Positions 1-10,523 of a stretch of DNA of 29,215 nucleotides are shown here, piece after piece; position 1 is the stretch's first letter; each line of letters opens with the position of its first letter. A model generated the notes under the pieces. The model was not told the DNA's origin. It saw only the letters and a program-made list of their open reading frames with translations, and did no database searches. The stretch comes from Tieghemiomyces parasiticus (taxonomy: Eukaryota; Kickxellomycota; Dimargaritomycetes; Dimargaritales; Dimargaritaceae), in contig JANBPT010000593.1 in the NCBI GenBank assembly GCA_027575765.1, forward strand, positions 1 through 29,215, read 5' to 3'. The position numbers were made by a program, and so were the translations under genes.

Positions 1-1298
1 GGCAGGAAGAGCTGCCCCTTGGTCGATAGTCGCTACCATTTTCAGGAGGTGGTCTGGCCTACCGTTAGTACACTAGTCTGAGCCGAGTCAAGCCTGTCGA
101 AAGAAACCCCCTTTAGCCGGAGTAATTTATATTGGATCCGAGGCTAGTGCATTAGCGAAATCAATGTGCAACTGGGATAGAGCATGGGAGAAAAGAACGT
201 AATCACCGTACTTGCAGGTAGTCATATGACCAGCGATAATCGGCTGGGGCTTAAGATGGGACCTTAAAAGACTATGGGACTCCAGGATGGGCCCCTTACG
301 GAACGAACGCCCTTGCACCGCCCCTCCCGCTCCATCGCACCGGCATCTAACCGGGCACCCCGCAAAAGTGAGACCGGTACCCGGCTCGGCTTCCGCCGTT
401 TAAACCAAAGCCGGAGTGGAAGAGTGTGGAAGCCTTGACAAGGGACCCCGGAAGCAGCGCGGACCGAACCCACCTCGGGAACCTCGCAACCACCGGTCCA
501 AATGGGACCTTCCTCAACGAGCGTCGACCAACAAGCTTCTAACGCCATGCCTTGGGGATTACCACATAGAGATCCGGTCGTGAACTACAGCAACCATATA
601 CAATAAGCCGCGCCAGGGAGCTCCCTGCTTAAGGGCTTCAGAGAGCCGACGATCCACGCGTGGGGATAGGTCCAACGAAGCGATACGGAGAGGCAGAGGC
701 AGGCGCCAAAGATCGTCGGCAGGCCATCAGTGTATCGAAATTGTCCGACGGAAGCCGGGCCGAGACTTGGACATGGTCAGTTCAGGTTGGTGAAGCGGAT
801 CCTACCATATGGAATCGCAACCATATTGGGCATTGGCCAGGGACAAAGACTCCAGAGACAAGCTGGCACAGGGTAAAGTCCATTCGAACAGAAACGTTGC
901 TATGCGGAGTGAACTGTGCAAACGAGCGGCCCTGTCAAATCAATGATGAAAGCCCCGACGGTTCAACATCCACCCACCTACTTTCTAACGACCCCTTCCT
1001 GTGCAATCTCCACACCTCGCTTAATTACATTTTCCACACCCTACTAGTCGTACCGGCCTGGATGCCCTCTGCCTTACCTGCCGTCACAATACCCCCATCT
1101 TCAAGTTTCTGTCCCCCTTAGAGCCGATCCCCAAAGGCCGATCCCTGCTCTCCTTAAACTCCATCTGGTGGTGCAGGAATTGACCCACCCTATCGAACAA
1201 GAGCAGCGAGTCTTTCTTTTTGACAGCTGAATCCCCGGCTTCGTTCCTACTGGACCATGGCAAGCGGGTGACGGCCATTATGTCTGCTCTGTGGTTAG

Positions 1299-1307
1299 CC
1301 CCCCCCC
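1299..1307. repeat. C9 homopolymer tract
   Basis: Run of nine C in non-coding DNA. Runs of the same length occur at 2209-2217 and 17601-17609, and as nine G at 10245-10253. Confidence 0.9.
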
Positions 1308-2208
1308 TCCCTTCGGCGTTGACTAGCTCCCATTCTCATACTCCCCCTACTTCCATTTCGCTACCGTACTATTTATTCATGGAACCACAGATTCCGATAG
1401 AAGTGAGGAGGGAGACTAGCACACTGGCGTTAACGAACCCCAAGAACATAATACATATTATTGTGAGTGAGGCAGGAAATGGGCTGGCGTTGACGTTACT
1501 ATTGACCTTTGCATTCACACAAGCCCCACCACGGGCGCTGCCACCTTGTTCGTTGCGGCAGCAACAAGTATGTACGGCTGACATGGCGCCCTGAATTGTA
1601 ATGCAAGCCTCAGAACCGACCATTCATACCGATACAAACCCACGGAACTAAATCTGCCTCAGCAGGACGGGCAAGTCATGGTGCAGGGAAAACATAATGT
1701 GTACCGCCAACGACTTATCACCGCCCGTCCTTTGAGGACGGCAACCCGGAATCAGATGTGAGGAAGATATTCCTAATCGGGCAACGACGTTACAGTTCCG
1801 GACGGTATTGCCCTTCCACAAAGAGCATCGGAGAGCACATCGACTGACCATATGGCGGCTAAAACCAATTCCCGGGTCATTTGGCCGAATAAGTGACTTA
1901 GGAAGTACCATAAACATGGTCTGCCTATTGTCTTTAAGGGACAGATTCAATCCCAGCTCTTATAATCCGAGCATCAACGATGAGCAACGGATGGGCGTGC
2001 GGCCATCCGGGGTCCGCCTAAAAGGCAGATTACTATCGTCTGGGGTAAGCAAGTGGACCCAACGCCTACTGGCCACCTTATACTGGCGCAGGCTAGTCAT
2101 TGGACGCATAAGAGACCCATAATTCTACCTGGGCAACCGCGAGGGTGGGTGTTGCCATTGGGTGGGAAGGACGACAAATAGCGGTCGATCCCTTTAGGTT
2201 ACTCTCCG

Positions 2209-2217
2209 CCCCCCCCC
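2209..2217. repeat. C9 homopolymer tract
   Basis: Run of nine C in the gene-free left flank, the same length as the tract at 1299-1307. Confidence 0.9.
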
Positions 2218-3441
2218 TGTTCCCCCGGAAATTCAACCTGGGCCAATTGGGTACACATGGACCCGCCCAGCTCTCCAGCGAGGTTCAAGCTTTCCATTCG
2301 CTGCCGTGGTAATTCACTCCCCGACGACCTGCCTTTTCGAGTAACTAGCTTCGGTCCTGGTGTTGTAGGTATCACCTCATGGCTGCCACTATCCTATTCC
2401 GCTTCGAAATTAGATTATCCCTCACTTCTCCCATTGCAACCGGACTATGAAGGCAAGACCGACAGTTACGTATTGGGGATTGGAATGGCCTAGGTTCCGG
2501 TGGTTTGATGAGGTAAGTGAATTATAGGTTCCTGATGAAATAGCACGAAACCTCGGACAGGTTGTAGACAAGAATGTTAAGGATAGACGCTTCGCTTGTA
2601 CAATTGAAATGTGGATGCCAGTGGCTAACCGAAAATGGTGGCCGAAGGATTAGGAAAGGGTGGGAAACTAACCATTGTGTACAGATTGATGATGGGTAGG
2701 TTCAACAAAGTGCAGCGCAACGGAATATCATCAGCTCGAACAGTGTATCTAACCCCTAGCACTTCCCTATGATTGTAAAGTGGGCCGTTTGACTATCCCC
2801 AAAATCCGCCAATCGTACAACTCCACCTGCTTTTCAAGCTAACCGGAACTCGGTGTCCATCCGTCACCCCTGGGGTGACACTTGTGGCGAACTTGAACAT
2901 TGACCTACCAGGCAAAACCGTGATAGCGCCCCCCTCTAAAAGAAGGCGGTAGTAGCCATCTTGACTGCTATTATTATGAGGCGGCGGACTAATGGTGGCA
3001 ACCCGACCGTTACCTTGTCCCCCATCCATCATCACCTCCTCCGCCCATCCGCCACCCAACTTCCGGCTCTCTTCAGCTTCCCTCACCTGGTGTCCGATGT
3101 GGGGTCCTGAGTCTGTGGCGGTAATAAAAAAATGACGTCCCGATGGCCTTGCGTGCGGGTCCGCCCCACATTCAAGGTCCCGCGCCCGCTTGAGGGGAGG
3201 GGGGTTCGCTCGTTACCAGCATTAGAGGGGCCGTCAACCATATCTTTTTTTTAGTTTTGTCCACCTTCCTCAACACCCTAGTCGCGGTCGACCGTCTCGT
3301 GTACGGAATAGTCCATCGCGGGTCCTAACCCCGGTGCCGAATGCCGCCCTAGTCATCGTCATGGGAGGTGGACATACCAGCGCTATGGTCAGAAACTAAA
3401 TGGTTTACAAGAGAAGTGGTGGCCTCGATGGTTGGTTATAT

Positions 3442-3456
3442 TTCTTCTTCTTCTTC
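3442..3456. repeat. (TTC)5 microsatellite
   Basis: Five perfect TTC units in non-coding DNA about 1.3 kb upstream of the CAP-domain gene. Confidence 0.9.
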
Positions 3457-4029
3457 CACCACCGGTTGTAATTCATTGCCAATTGTAGGATGTGGTAAGC
3501 TGTGTGGTATCGTTTGAGTGAAGAAAGGGATGTGTGGGTGCGAGCTGGCTCCTCTGTCGCCACCCACTCTCGCGGGCGTGTTGTTCATGATCGACACACT
3601 CTCACTCGCCAAGCGACGCTAGCCACCGGTTCATCTGAGTCGCTCTCCCCATCTTTTACCTGCCTACTGTTCGGAAGCGCCAAGCGACTACAGCGCCTCC
3701 CCCTCCCTCGTCACCACCCATCAACACACTGACGCGCACATCCCTCTCGCGGAGAAAGGGGGGGCAGCAAAATGAAGAAGATAGGAAGACCAGCCAGGAG
3801 ATGTGAGGTGCCGGAGCCCTCCCTTTCCACCAATCTCCCTCTCTGGCCAGAGACCCGACCGGGGATCTCGCTGCCCCTCCTCGCTGTATGGTGAGCTGGC
3901 TTAATTGATAGACACCGAACTACACAGGACGGCGGTCTCATCCTGCCCCACTCGCTCTTTAGCCCTGGTGGCTATATTGTGCGGAGACGTATATATTATA
4001 GAGATGATCCACTGCCATTCCTCTGTCGT

Positions 4030-4774
4030 TCACCACCACTACAGCCTACCAGTTCTCACCCCACCTTCACCACTCCTCTTTGACAGAGTAGTCGTGTGTG
4101 TTGACCCGTCGCTTTCCGTTACAACCTCCCTCCTTTTCCGGCTCGGCCCCCATTCCGCCATTCCTGCGTTTGCCCTTCCGTCCTTCGCGCCCAAGTCCGC
4201 CCTCCGTTCCCCTCTCCGCGCTCCACTACCCCGCTTCCCGTTTACGGTTCTCCCAATTGCCGCCGCCCCCCTCCCTTTGTTTCGTATAATTGCCACCCGT
4301 TGGATAAAAGGCTGGACCTGTCCGCTTCCCCCTCTACTTCTTTTACACCTCGCACATACGTCCATTTCGCTCCCGTCTATTTACCTTTAACGACTCTAAT
4401 ATCCGCTATTCGTTTTAAATTTCCCCTAGTAGTCCTCGGTGTTTGTAACCACTTACATTCATCCATCCCTCCTTCTCGACGCCCTTTAGTTTCAGTTATA
4501 CCAACCTCCGTCGTGTAGCTGCGCTCACTTCGTCTCGGTCGGTTTTAACCCCTTACGACTCTTTCTTTTCCTGGACCGTATTGTGCCGTGGGTCTCTTCC
4601 CCCCTTTTTTATCTACTGCTACACACCGCAACATTAGCGGCTGCACACCTCAGCTTTTATTTGGCCGGTCGAACCTTGCAGCCCTGTGCACATTGTACCT
4701 CCGCCCTCCTTGTGCGACATTCCCTTCCCCACTCACTCCGCACACGCAACCGCCCTTCACTGTTACCTAATACC
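4030..4774 (+). promoter_or_regulatory. Pyrimidine-rich promoter and 5' leader of the CAP gene
   Basis: The + strand turns strongly C/T-rich from about 4030 up to the ATG at 4775. A TATA-like GATAAAAG lies at 4303-4310, about 465 bases before the ATG, and long pyrimidine runs follow it. Similar pyrimidine-rich leaders precede most other genes here. The start site is inferred; no clear intron donor of the GTAAGT type is visible in the leader. Open frames through this stretch reflect its composition and are not proposed as genes. Confidence 0.5.
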
Positions 4775-5866
4775 ATGAAGGTTGTGACTGTTTCGGCCTT
4801 GACGGCCCTCGTTATCGCCCCTTTCGCCTCTGCTCTGGTTGGTTCCTTCAGCTCGGCCGATCTGTGTTGCCACCAGAACTACCACCGTCTTATGGGTGGC
4901 CTCCCTCTACTCAGACATAGTGCCTCGCTGGCTACCATGGCTGATGGCCAGGCCAAAGCCCAAGCCCTCCAGAATGACATGACCCACGACGGTGCTACGG
5001 CGGCGACCAAGAACCTTGCGCAGCGTATCGCCCTCGCCAAGCAGCTAGGTGACTGGGTCAACGGCAAGGAGAACATTGGTTTTAAGTACAACACCACACG
5101 TGGTATGACCGACGCCTGGATGGCTTCCCCGCCCCACCACGAGACTCTCATGTTTCCCAGCAGCGATATGGTCTGCGGTGGTGGCCACGCCATCAGCACG
5201 GATGGTACCGACTACTGGACCGCCGACTTTGCCATGCTCGACCCCAAGGGCGACCAAGGTGATGCTACCAAGCTCGATTGCTCTGCTGTGTACGCTTCGT
5301 ACGGCATGAAGGCCCCCGCGAAGCCAGCTACCACTACTGCTAAGCCCGTCACTACTACCCCCGTCGCCGCACCCGCTGCCACTACTACCACGCCTGCCGC
5401 TGTTACCACTACTACCAAGCCCGCTGCCACTGCTACTGTCGGTACCACCACACCTGTGGCTGCCACTACTGCTAATACCACCCCGGTCGCCAACACTAGC
5501 GCTGCCCCCGTAACCAGCAGCAGCAACTCGGTTGCCCCCATCGTCTCGCCGTCTATCGCTCCTACGGTTAGCGCCACCGAGTCGCCGGACACTTCTGTGC
5601 CTAGCAATACCCCGGCTGGTCCCAAGAAGTGCAAGAAGCACCACCCCAAGAAGTGCCATGCTCGCAAGTGCCACTCCACTCCCCTGCCTGACATGCCCTC
5701 CGTCACCACCCCCGTCGAGAACACCAGTGTCCCCGCTGCCACCACCACCCCTGTCGAGAACACTAGTGCCACACCCGTCCCCTCCAGCGGCTACGTAGTG
5801 TCCAACCCCCCTGCCGCCCCTGGCATCCATGATACCCCCACCACTACCATCGTCCCCGCCATCTAA
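4775..5866 (+). CDS. Secreted CAP/SCP-domain protein with Thr/Pro-rich tail
   Basis: A 363-residue secreted protein. The ATG at 4775 is chosen because the frame upstream opens only with GTG, whereas this ATG starts a signal peptide (residues 1-20, ending FASA). A CAP (CRISP/antigen 5/PR-1) domain follows at about 25-180: it has His71 in MTHDG, Glu99 in the GKENIG block, a W..SPPHHETLM segment at 115-126 and a YWTADFA strand at 147-153, placed as in bacterial YkwD-like and fungal PRY-type proteins. Fungal CAP proteins are known to bind sterols or lipids or to act at the cell surface; which applies here is unknown. Residues 182-280 are Thr/Pro/Ala-rich and likely O-glycosylated. Residues 284-300 are a Lys/Cys/His cluster, followed by two TTPVENTS units (311-318, 324-331). 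No GPI signal or late membrane segment is visible, so release or wall association is likely. The gene is uninterrupted. Confidence 0.85.
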   Translation: MKVVTVSALTALVIAPFASALVGSFSSADLCCHQNYHRLMGGLPLLRHSASLATMADGQAKAQALQNDMTHDGATAATKNLAQRIALAKQLGDWVNGKENIGFKYNTTRGMTDAWMASPPHHETLMFPSSDMVCGGGHAISTDGTDYWTADFAMLDPKGDQGDATKLDCSAVYASYGMKAPAKPATTTAKPVTTTPVAAPAATTTTPAAVTTTTKPAATATVGTTTPVAATTANTTPVANTSAAPVTSSSNSVAPIVSPSIAPTVSATESPDTSVPSNTPAGPKKCKKHHPKKCHARKCHSTPLPDMPSVTTPVENTSVPAATTTPVENTSATPVPSSGYVVSNPPAAPGIHDTPTTTIVPAI

Positions 5867-6956
5867 ATTGATTATTTCGGTGTAGTTTGCTCCCTGACCC
5901 TCGGCCTCTTCAATGTCTAGCGCCTTGACCTCCGTTGGTCGTTTGCATAACCGTATTCGATTTTAGTGATGGGGAAGGAGCTTCTTCCCCGCTTAAATGG
6001 TGTGTGGAGGTGATAATCTTTGGTTTATTTTCTTTTTCTTTTGGGAGGGTGGATGTAGTTTTTGGGTATTTGGGAGCGAAGAAGGGATGGTTTTTGTTCA
6101 AGGAGTTGGAAGTGCAGGTCCCGACGAGTGGAGCTGTTGATGTGAGAGTGAGAAGGAACGGCGACTTGGCGCCCTGCTGCCCTGGATGGTAGTGGGGCTC
6201 TTGGCCATCTATTTTCCTCGTCCCATTCGCATTCGCGCCCCCTCCCTGGTTACTTCGGGGTCTCGGTGCTTCTCGTTCTATGTTTTCCCCTTCCCTCCTG
6301 CATCAACTGACTCCAACTTCTATTCCACCCCACTTGATAACGACACCCTATTATTCCTCCGCTAATTTTGACTCGTTTTAGCGCCCCGCCCTCTACTTTA
6401 TTCTCTTAGTATGTCTTCATGCCCTTTATTCACTTCCCGCCCCCCCTTCATAACAAATCTGGACTCGACTGAGTGTTCCCTCACAAGTGCCGCGCGTTTG
6501 ATTTAATCCTACTTTCAATACACGCCTTATTTGTTCAACGTTTTAATAGACATCAGTGTTAACCTTACCCCTTGCAAAGTGCAACCCTCATTACTTGATG
6601 GACTACGTGAGTTGAAACCACAGGGTCGTCGAATAACACCGGTTTATCTCCTTAGCCACCTTGTTCGGTTGCTAAGCCCAAATACTCCAATCAAGTGGTA
6701 GCTGGTGCCTTTACCGAACTAACTGCTTGTGCGCGTGACACATACAGATCGTCCACGAGGAATTAGTTGCCGGTTGTACGGGATTTATTCGAGACAACCA
6801 AGTAAAGAAGACAGAGTACACAGTGGAAATCGAGAAAGGCTGGTGTGGACCGAGGGGAAGGAGAGAGGGGGGCCATCGTGGCCGACAGTTAGGACCGCAG
6901 GGTCGACTTCTACTGGACAACTCCAATTAGCCACGCCCGATTATACGCCACCCACC
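5867..6956. other. Convergent intergenic region, CAP and UMP1 3' ends
   Basis: About 1.1 kb between two genes that point towards each other. The first 300 bases after the CAP stop are T- and G-rich, as expected for a 3' untranslated region. I see no AATAAA on the + strand close to the CAP stop. An 85-codon open frame at 5935-6192 has no family features. No other gene is supported. Confidence 0.55.
6784..6789 (-). terminator. Poly(A) signal AATAAA of UMP1
   Basis: Minus-strand AATAAA about 170 bases beyond the UMP1 stop. Two other genes here have AATAAA at nearly the same distance (161 and 170 bases), which supports its use. Confidence 0.5.
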
Positions 6957-7587
6957 TTACAGCCCCAACTGCCGGGACAGCACAGTGTGGACGTCGACGG
7001 TAGCGGGCCGATGACACTCCATATCGCCCAAGAAATCTTCCACCTCCAGCGTCTCATCACGGCCCTCGAGAATATCCAGGGCAAGGTTGGAGTGGGCGAG
7101 CGACGTGGGGTTCTGGAAGCGGCTGATTTCAGACACGATCCGGCGTTCCATGGTGGAGCGGATGGGCGCGTGCAGCCCGTAGAGACGACGATGCAGCTGG
7201 TTACGGGTCTGGGTCTGGGTCGCGCGCCAATGCCGTAGGGAAGCCTCCAGCGGGTGAGTCTGGGTGATTTCATGTCGCAGCGAACGGACACCGTAGCGCA
7301 ACGTGTCATGCGTGCCGTACTCGGTCGCCGTCGACTCGATACTCGCTTGGGTCGCGGCGGTAGACGACGGAATGACCTTGAGCGTAGAGGAAGACTGTGA
7401 GGACCCGGACAGGTGTTGTGAGTAGGCCGAAGGAGGGGAGGAAGGCAAGTGGGAAGATGGGCGTGGAAGGCGGCTTTAGTATCGAGGGAGACAGATGGAG
7501 TGGATTGGGGCCGAAACGGCGCTCGAGATGGCGCTGGTACCCATCTGCCCGATCCTGGGGCCCATGTCATGCATTGACGCTTACCAT
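6957..7587 (-). CDS. UMP1: Proteasome maturation factor UMP1/POMP
   Basis: UMP1/POMP is the chaperone of 20S proteasome assembly; it binds half-proteasomes and is degraded when the particle matures. The model joins an ATG at 7585-7587 to an exon at 6957-7394 across a 190-base intron (7395-7584, GTAAGC to CACAG), giving 146 residues. Human POMP has about 141 and yeast Ump1 148. The N-terminus reads MSSSTLKVIP, resembling the short N-terminal 'IVP' block of yeast Ump1. Family blocks visible are HDTLRYG (30-36), the hallmark HPLE (48-51), LYGLHAP (72-78) and NLALDILEGRDET (104-116), which aligns with the NLSLDVLRGNDET block of human POMP. Without splicing, the frame upstream lacks an ATG and begins with TTG. 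The gene is divergent from the dehydrogenase at 8461. The family call is firm; the ATG-only exon is inferred. Confidence 0.9.
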
Positions 7588-8460
7588 TGTGGTTATCAGG
7601 TGGCGAGCTAGGAGAAATGAGGAGTTGAGTAGGAAGAGAACAAGCAGGGAAAGGGTTGAGCGATGGCACAATGGGATGAGGAGTTAAGATTACGAATGTG
7701 GGCCAGTTGCTGTGACCTATGGTCCCCGCAGCCCTTGTTCCGTGTTGGTGTTCTGCCCCTATTGGCCACAGGTCTGGTCAACCTTGGCCTCCGCACATAA
7801 GGCACCCACAAGGTAGTGCATATGTAGACACAAAGACCAAACAACGCGAGATATATGATAACTCCCCAGATTATCGATTGAATATGTGGCATGTCTAAAC
7901 CAACACGCCCTGGTAGGAACCGCCACTACAATGGTGGGATTCAATACAAGACATTGGTATTCTACGCCTCGGTGCTCGGTATCGGATTAATACCCCCATG
8001 AAGGCCGATGCCCACGGACGGAGCGTTGTCACTTTATGGAACCCCTCATATATATTTTTTCCACTGGCACTCAGATCGAGTGGTTTCTGCCAGCTGACCG
8101 TTTGCAGCGGCCCATTCAATCAACCGATCTCAACGACCGGTGTGGTACGCTCGCAACGGCCTTGCTTTTAAATACCGCCCTCATGTGCAAGCCGCGTTGC
8201 CCGTCCAACCCGCCTTCAACAGCACCGCTAACGCTGCTCGCCCCTTGCCGACACCTAAACCCTATCATTCATATAAAACCGCTGTATCCGCTACTCCGAG
8301 TAGTACGCGTCACCTTTCAGTTAGCGCCTAGCTAATACCTCAGTTTCATACTAAACCCCTACTACAACCTACCCGCCCTTCGACTTCGTCATTACGAGAT
8401 TGGCGCCTGAAGTCGGCTGTCTCATTCGCCATTCCGGAGGCCCTACTACACCTTTCTTCA
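7588..8460. promoter_or_regulatory. Divergent promoter region between UMP1 and the DHRS12-like gene
   Basis: An 870-base head-to-head spacer. The 100 bases upstream of the UMP1 ATG are pyrimidine-rich on the minus strand. On the right, a TATA box and a pyrimidine-rich leader lead into the dehydrogenase. The middle (about 7700-8200) has only short open frames without family features. Confidence 0.5.
8272..8278 (+). promoter_or_regulatory. TATA box of the DHRS12-like gene
   Basis: TATAAAA 183 bases before the ATG at 8461, followed by a C/T-rich stretch. This predicts transcription starting near 8300 and a 5' leader of roughly 150 bases. Confidence 0.5.
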
Positions 8461-10102
8461 ATGGACCTCGTTCGTTTCCCCATATGGCTGGCCAACGGCT
8501 ACTCCAAATACACCCGCAGCGGGTTCGAGAAGAAGGCCAAAGAGTTTAATCCCCAGGCGCTTGACGTGAGTCTCACCGGCAAGGTAGCCATCGTCACGGG
8601 TAAGTCACTTCACGAGGATGAGCAAGTATAGTTGGCCGCCGAAGCTCGGAGGAGACAGCTCGCGGATTGTATTTGTGAGGGAGGCCGTAGCCGAAACTGG
8701 CTGAGCTATGCTGCTTTACCGCCACTAATTGACCGAGCTCCTATCTCCTCTACTCTCTAATCATGCCCGTAACATTCGTTCCCTATCTCCAGGGGCCAAC
8801 AGCGGCATCGGTCGCCAGACCAGCTTGGAGTTGCTCAGTAAGGGTAAGTGCCGTTGCCGTCGTCACATGGGGTACTTCTCCTCCCTCCCTTCCCCTACTC
8901 ACCGAGCTCGCTAGGGACCCAAGCATTTTGTCAGCTTACCCTCTATTAATAACCACCATCACTCAACCTGGATCAACCAGGCGCTACGGTCCACATGGTG
9001 TGCCGCAATCCTGATCGCGCTCGTGAGGCCCGTGACCTCGTTCTCAAAGAAGCCAAGGAGGTCGTCATCAACGGTCCTACTGCTGAGGCCCTCGAGGCTA
9101 ACCTGCACCTCGTCGACAACGTTAACATGGACGACCCGCGTAGCGTGCGCGCCTTTGCCGAGCAATTTACTGGCCAGGCTGATTCTCAGTGCAATATCCT
9201 GGTAAGTTGATGCCGAATAAACGAGAAAGAGAGGTGGGGGGATGGCTGGGATGAAATGGCGAATCCTATACGTGGCTGTCTTTGAAGTCATCAGCTGGTC
9301 AAACCTTATACCGCCCCGCAAGCTATCGGCGTACATCCCCCTTCCCTTTGAATACATTGTCTCAGTAAGATTGGCTTCCGATATTTAATCCACCATCCAA
9401 TCCACCCCCTTTTTACTTCCCCCCTTTCTCCCCACCTTTCAGATCAATAACGCAGGTGCCCTGCTCACTGAACACCGGACCACCAAGGATGGCTTGGAGA
9501 CCAGCTGGGCTACTAACACCCTGGGCACCTACTACCTGACCGAGCTCCTCGTCCCGGTCCTGGCCAGGTCGACCGACCCGCGGGTCATCACGGTTTCCTC
9601 GGGCGGTATGTTCCTGGCCAAACTCGACATGGATAACCCGCAGTCCACCCATCCGCAGGGGTCGTCTTTCAACGGCAACCAGTCATACTCCCAGGAGAAG
9701 CGACAGCAGGTCGAGCTGACTACCCTATGGGCCCACAAGTACGGTGGCGCGTCAGCTAACGGTCACCCCATCACGTTTCTGAGTCTGCACCCCGGGTGGG
9801 TGGACACTCCTGGTGTTCAAAGCTCCCTCCCGAGTTTCCATAAGATGATTGGGAAGAACCTGCGCACGCTACCCCAAGGTGTGGACACGGTTATATGGGC
9901 CGCTGTGTCCCCCGAGGCGCTTAAGGTGCCAAATGGGAGTTTCCTCGAGGACCGTAAGGCAATCTCTCCACACCTGTCGTTCTGTCGCACCCATTCGGAG
10001 GCTGGGGACCCCGAGAAACTGTACAAGTATTGTCATGATACCGTGACCAAGATCATGGGTGACCACGCCTTCTATTCGGCGTCCAAGTCAGCTGACGTCT
10101 AG
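8461..10102 (+). CDS. DHRS12-like short-chain dehydrogenase/reductase
   Basis: Four exons, 8461-8599, 8793-8843, 8981-9201 and 9443-10102, join to 356 residues. All three introns (193, 137 and 241 bases) are GTAAGT to CAG, in phases 1, 1 and 0, and splicing restores the Rossmann core. The TGANSGIG cofactor loop (45-52) is split over exons 1 and 2, NNAG (139-142) opens exon 4, VSSGG carries the catalytic Ser (about 189-190), and YxxxK is Tyr219/Lys223. The exon 1 start, with W.ANGYSKYTRSGFE, matches the N-terminal block of vertebrate DHRS12, as do ANTLG, RVITVSSGGM, EKRQQV, HPGW.DTPGV and the late FLEDRK block. DHRS12 itself (317 residues) is an NAD(P)-dependent oxidoreductase of uncertain substrate, so none is assigned. 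No signal peptide is visible. It converges with the CSC1-like gene. Confidence 0.92.
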
Positions 10103-10244
10103 ACCGAGGTATTTTCTTTGCTTGTCGAAGCCAAACCTCTTACAAGTTACTAAAGCACCTGATTGGGACACCCTGGCGACATAATCTGTATTCACTTAGG
10201 AAGGTCAGGTACGGAAGTTTGATTGGCAAGGTTGCAAGAATAGT

Positions 10245-10253
10245 GGGGGGGGG
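10245..10253. repeat. G9 homopolymer tract
   Basis: Run of nine G (C on the other strand), ten bases before the AATAAA of the DHRS12-like gene. Confidence 0.9.
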
Positions 10254-10262
10254 AGGTTTAAC

Positions 10263-10268
10263 AATAAA
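10263..10268 (+). terminator. Poly(A) signal AATAAA of the DHRS12-like gene
   Basis: AATAAA 161 bases past the stop at 10102, directly after the G9 tract. Confidence 0.55.
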
Positions 10269-10523
10269 ACATGCTAAACTAGCAGCGACGCATATTTTTG
10301 TCAGTGGTCCAGATGGGAAGTGCTAGTCACTACCAAATGCGATGATAAAAGTACAAGTTGAAAAAAAGAGACCCCAGAGAAGTGATACAAAAGTTTTGCA
10401 GGGGCCGGAAGCGTTATTGAAGCGGGGGATGGGAATGAAGTTTGAGCAGCGGAGCGGAGTCTACATAAAAATAATCAAGTAAGTGGCGAGGGAGGATCCG
10501 CCTGATTGGTGGCATGTTTCTCT

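Larger units (their letters stand above)
1..4029. other. Gene-poor left flank, no supported gene
   Basis: About 4 kb with no coding region I can support. Open frames here are at most about 150 codons, often begin only with GTG or TTG, lack the strong G/C third-position bias of the real genes in this window, and match no family I know. The stretch holds two nine-base C runs, an eight-base T run at 3245-3252 and a short TTC repeat. I saw no tRNA B-box, no terminal repeats and no transposase or reverse transcriptase motifs. A gene with many small exons, or a degraded element, cannot be excluded by eye. Confidence 0.5.
10103..10523. other. Convergent 3' region, DHRS12-like and CSC1-like genes
   Basis: A 421-base tail-to-tail spacer. 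It holds a + strand poly(A) signal, a nine-base G run at 10245-10253, and A-rich stretches. For the minus-strand gene no perfect AATAAA is visible; an AATAAC lies about 110 bases past its stop. Confidence 0.6.

Noticed and set aside
660..1121. + strand open frame of 153 codons
   Set aside because: It begins with GTG, lacks third-position bias and shows no domain; one or two frames this long are expected by chance over six frames of 29 kb.
3905..4390. + strand open frame of 161 codons upstream of the CAP gene
   Set aside because: It starts at a non-ATG codon, is Pro/Leu/Ser-rich because the leader is pyrimidine-rich, and matches nothing.
5045..5830. Minus-strand open frame of 261 codons, and a second of 186 codons at 5212-5772
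   Set aside because: They lie opposite the Thr/Pro-rich repeats of the CAP gene; their Gly/Ser- and Val/Ala-rich composition is the complement of ACC/GCC/CCC codons, with no family features.
6941..7669. Minus-strand open frame of 242 codons overlapping UMP1
   Set aside because: It is another frame of the UMP1 exon and its intron; the overlapping frame carries the clear UMP1 motifs.
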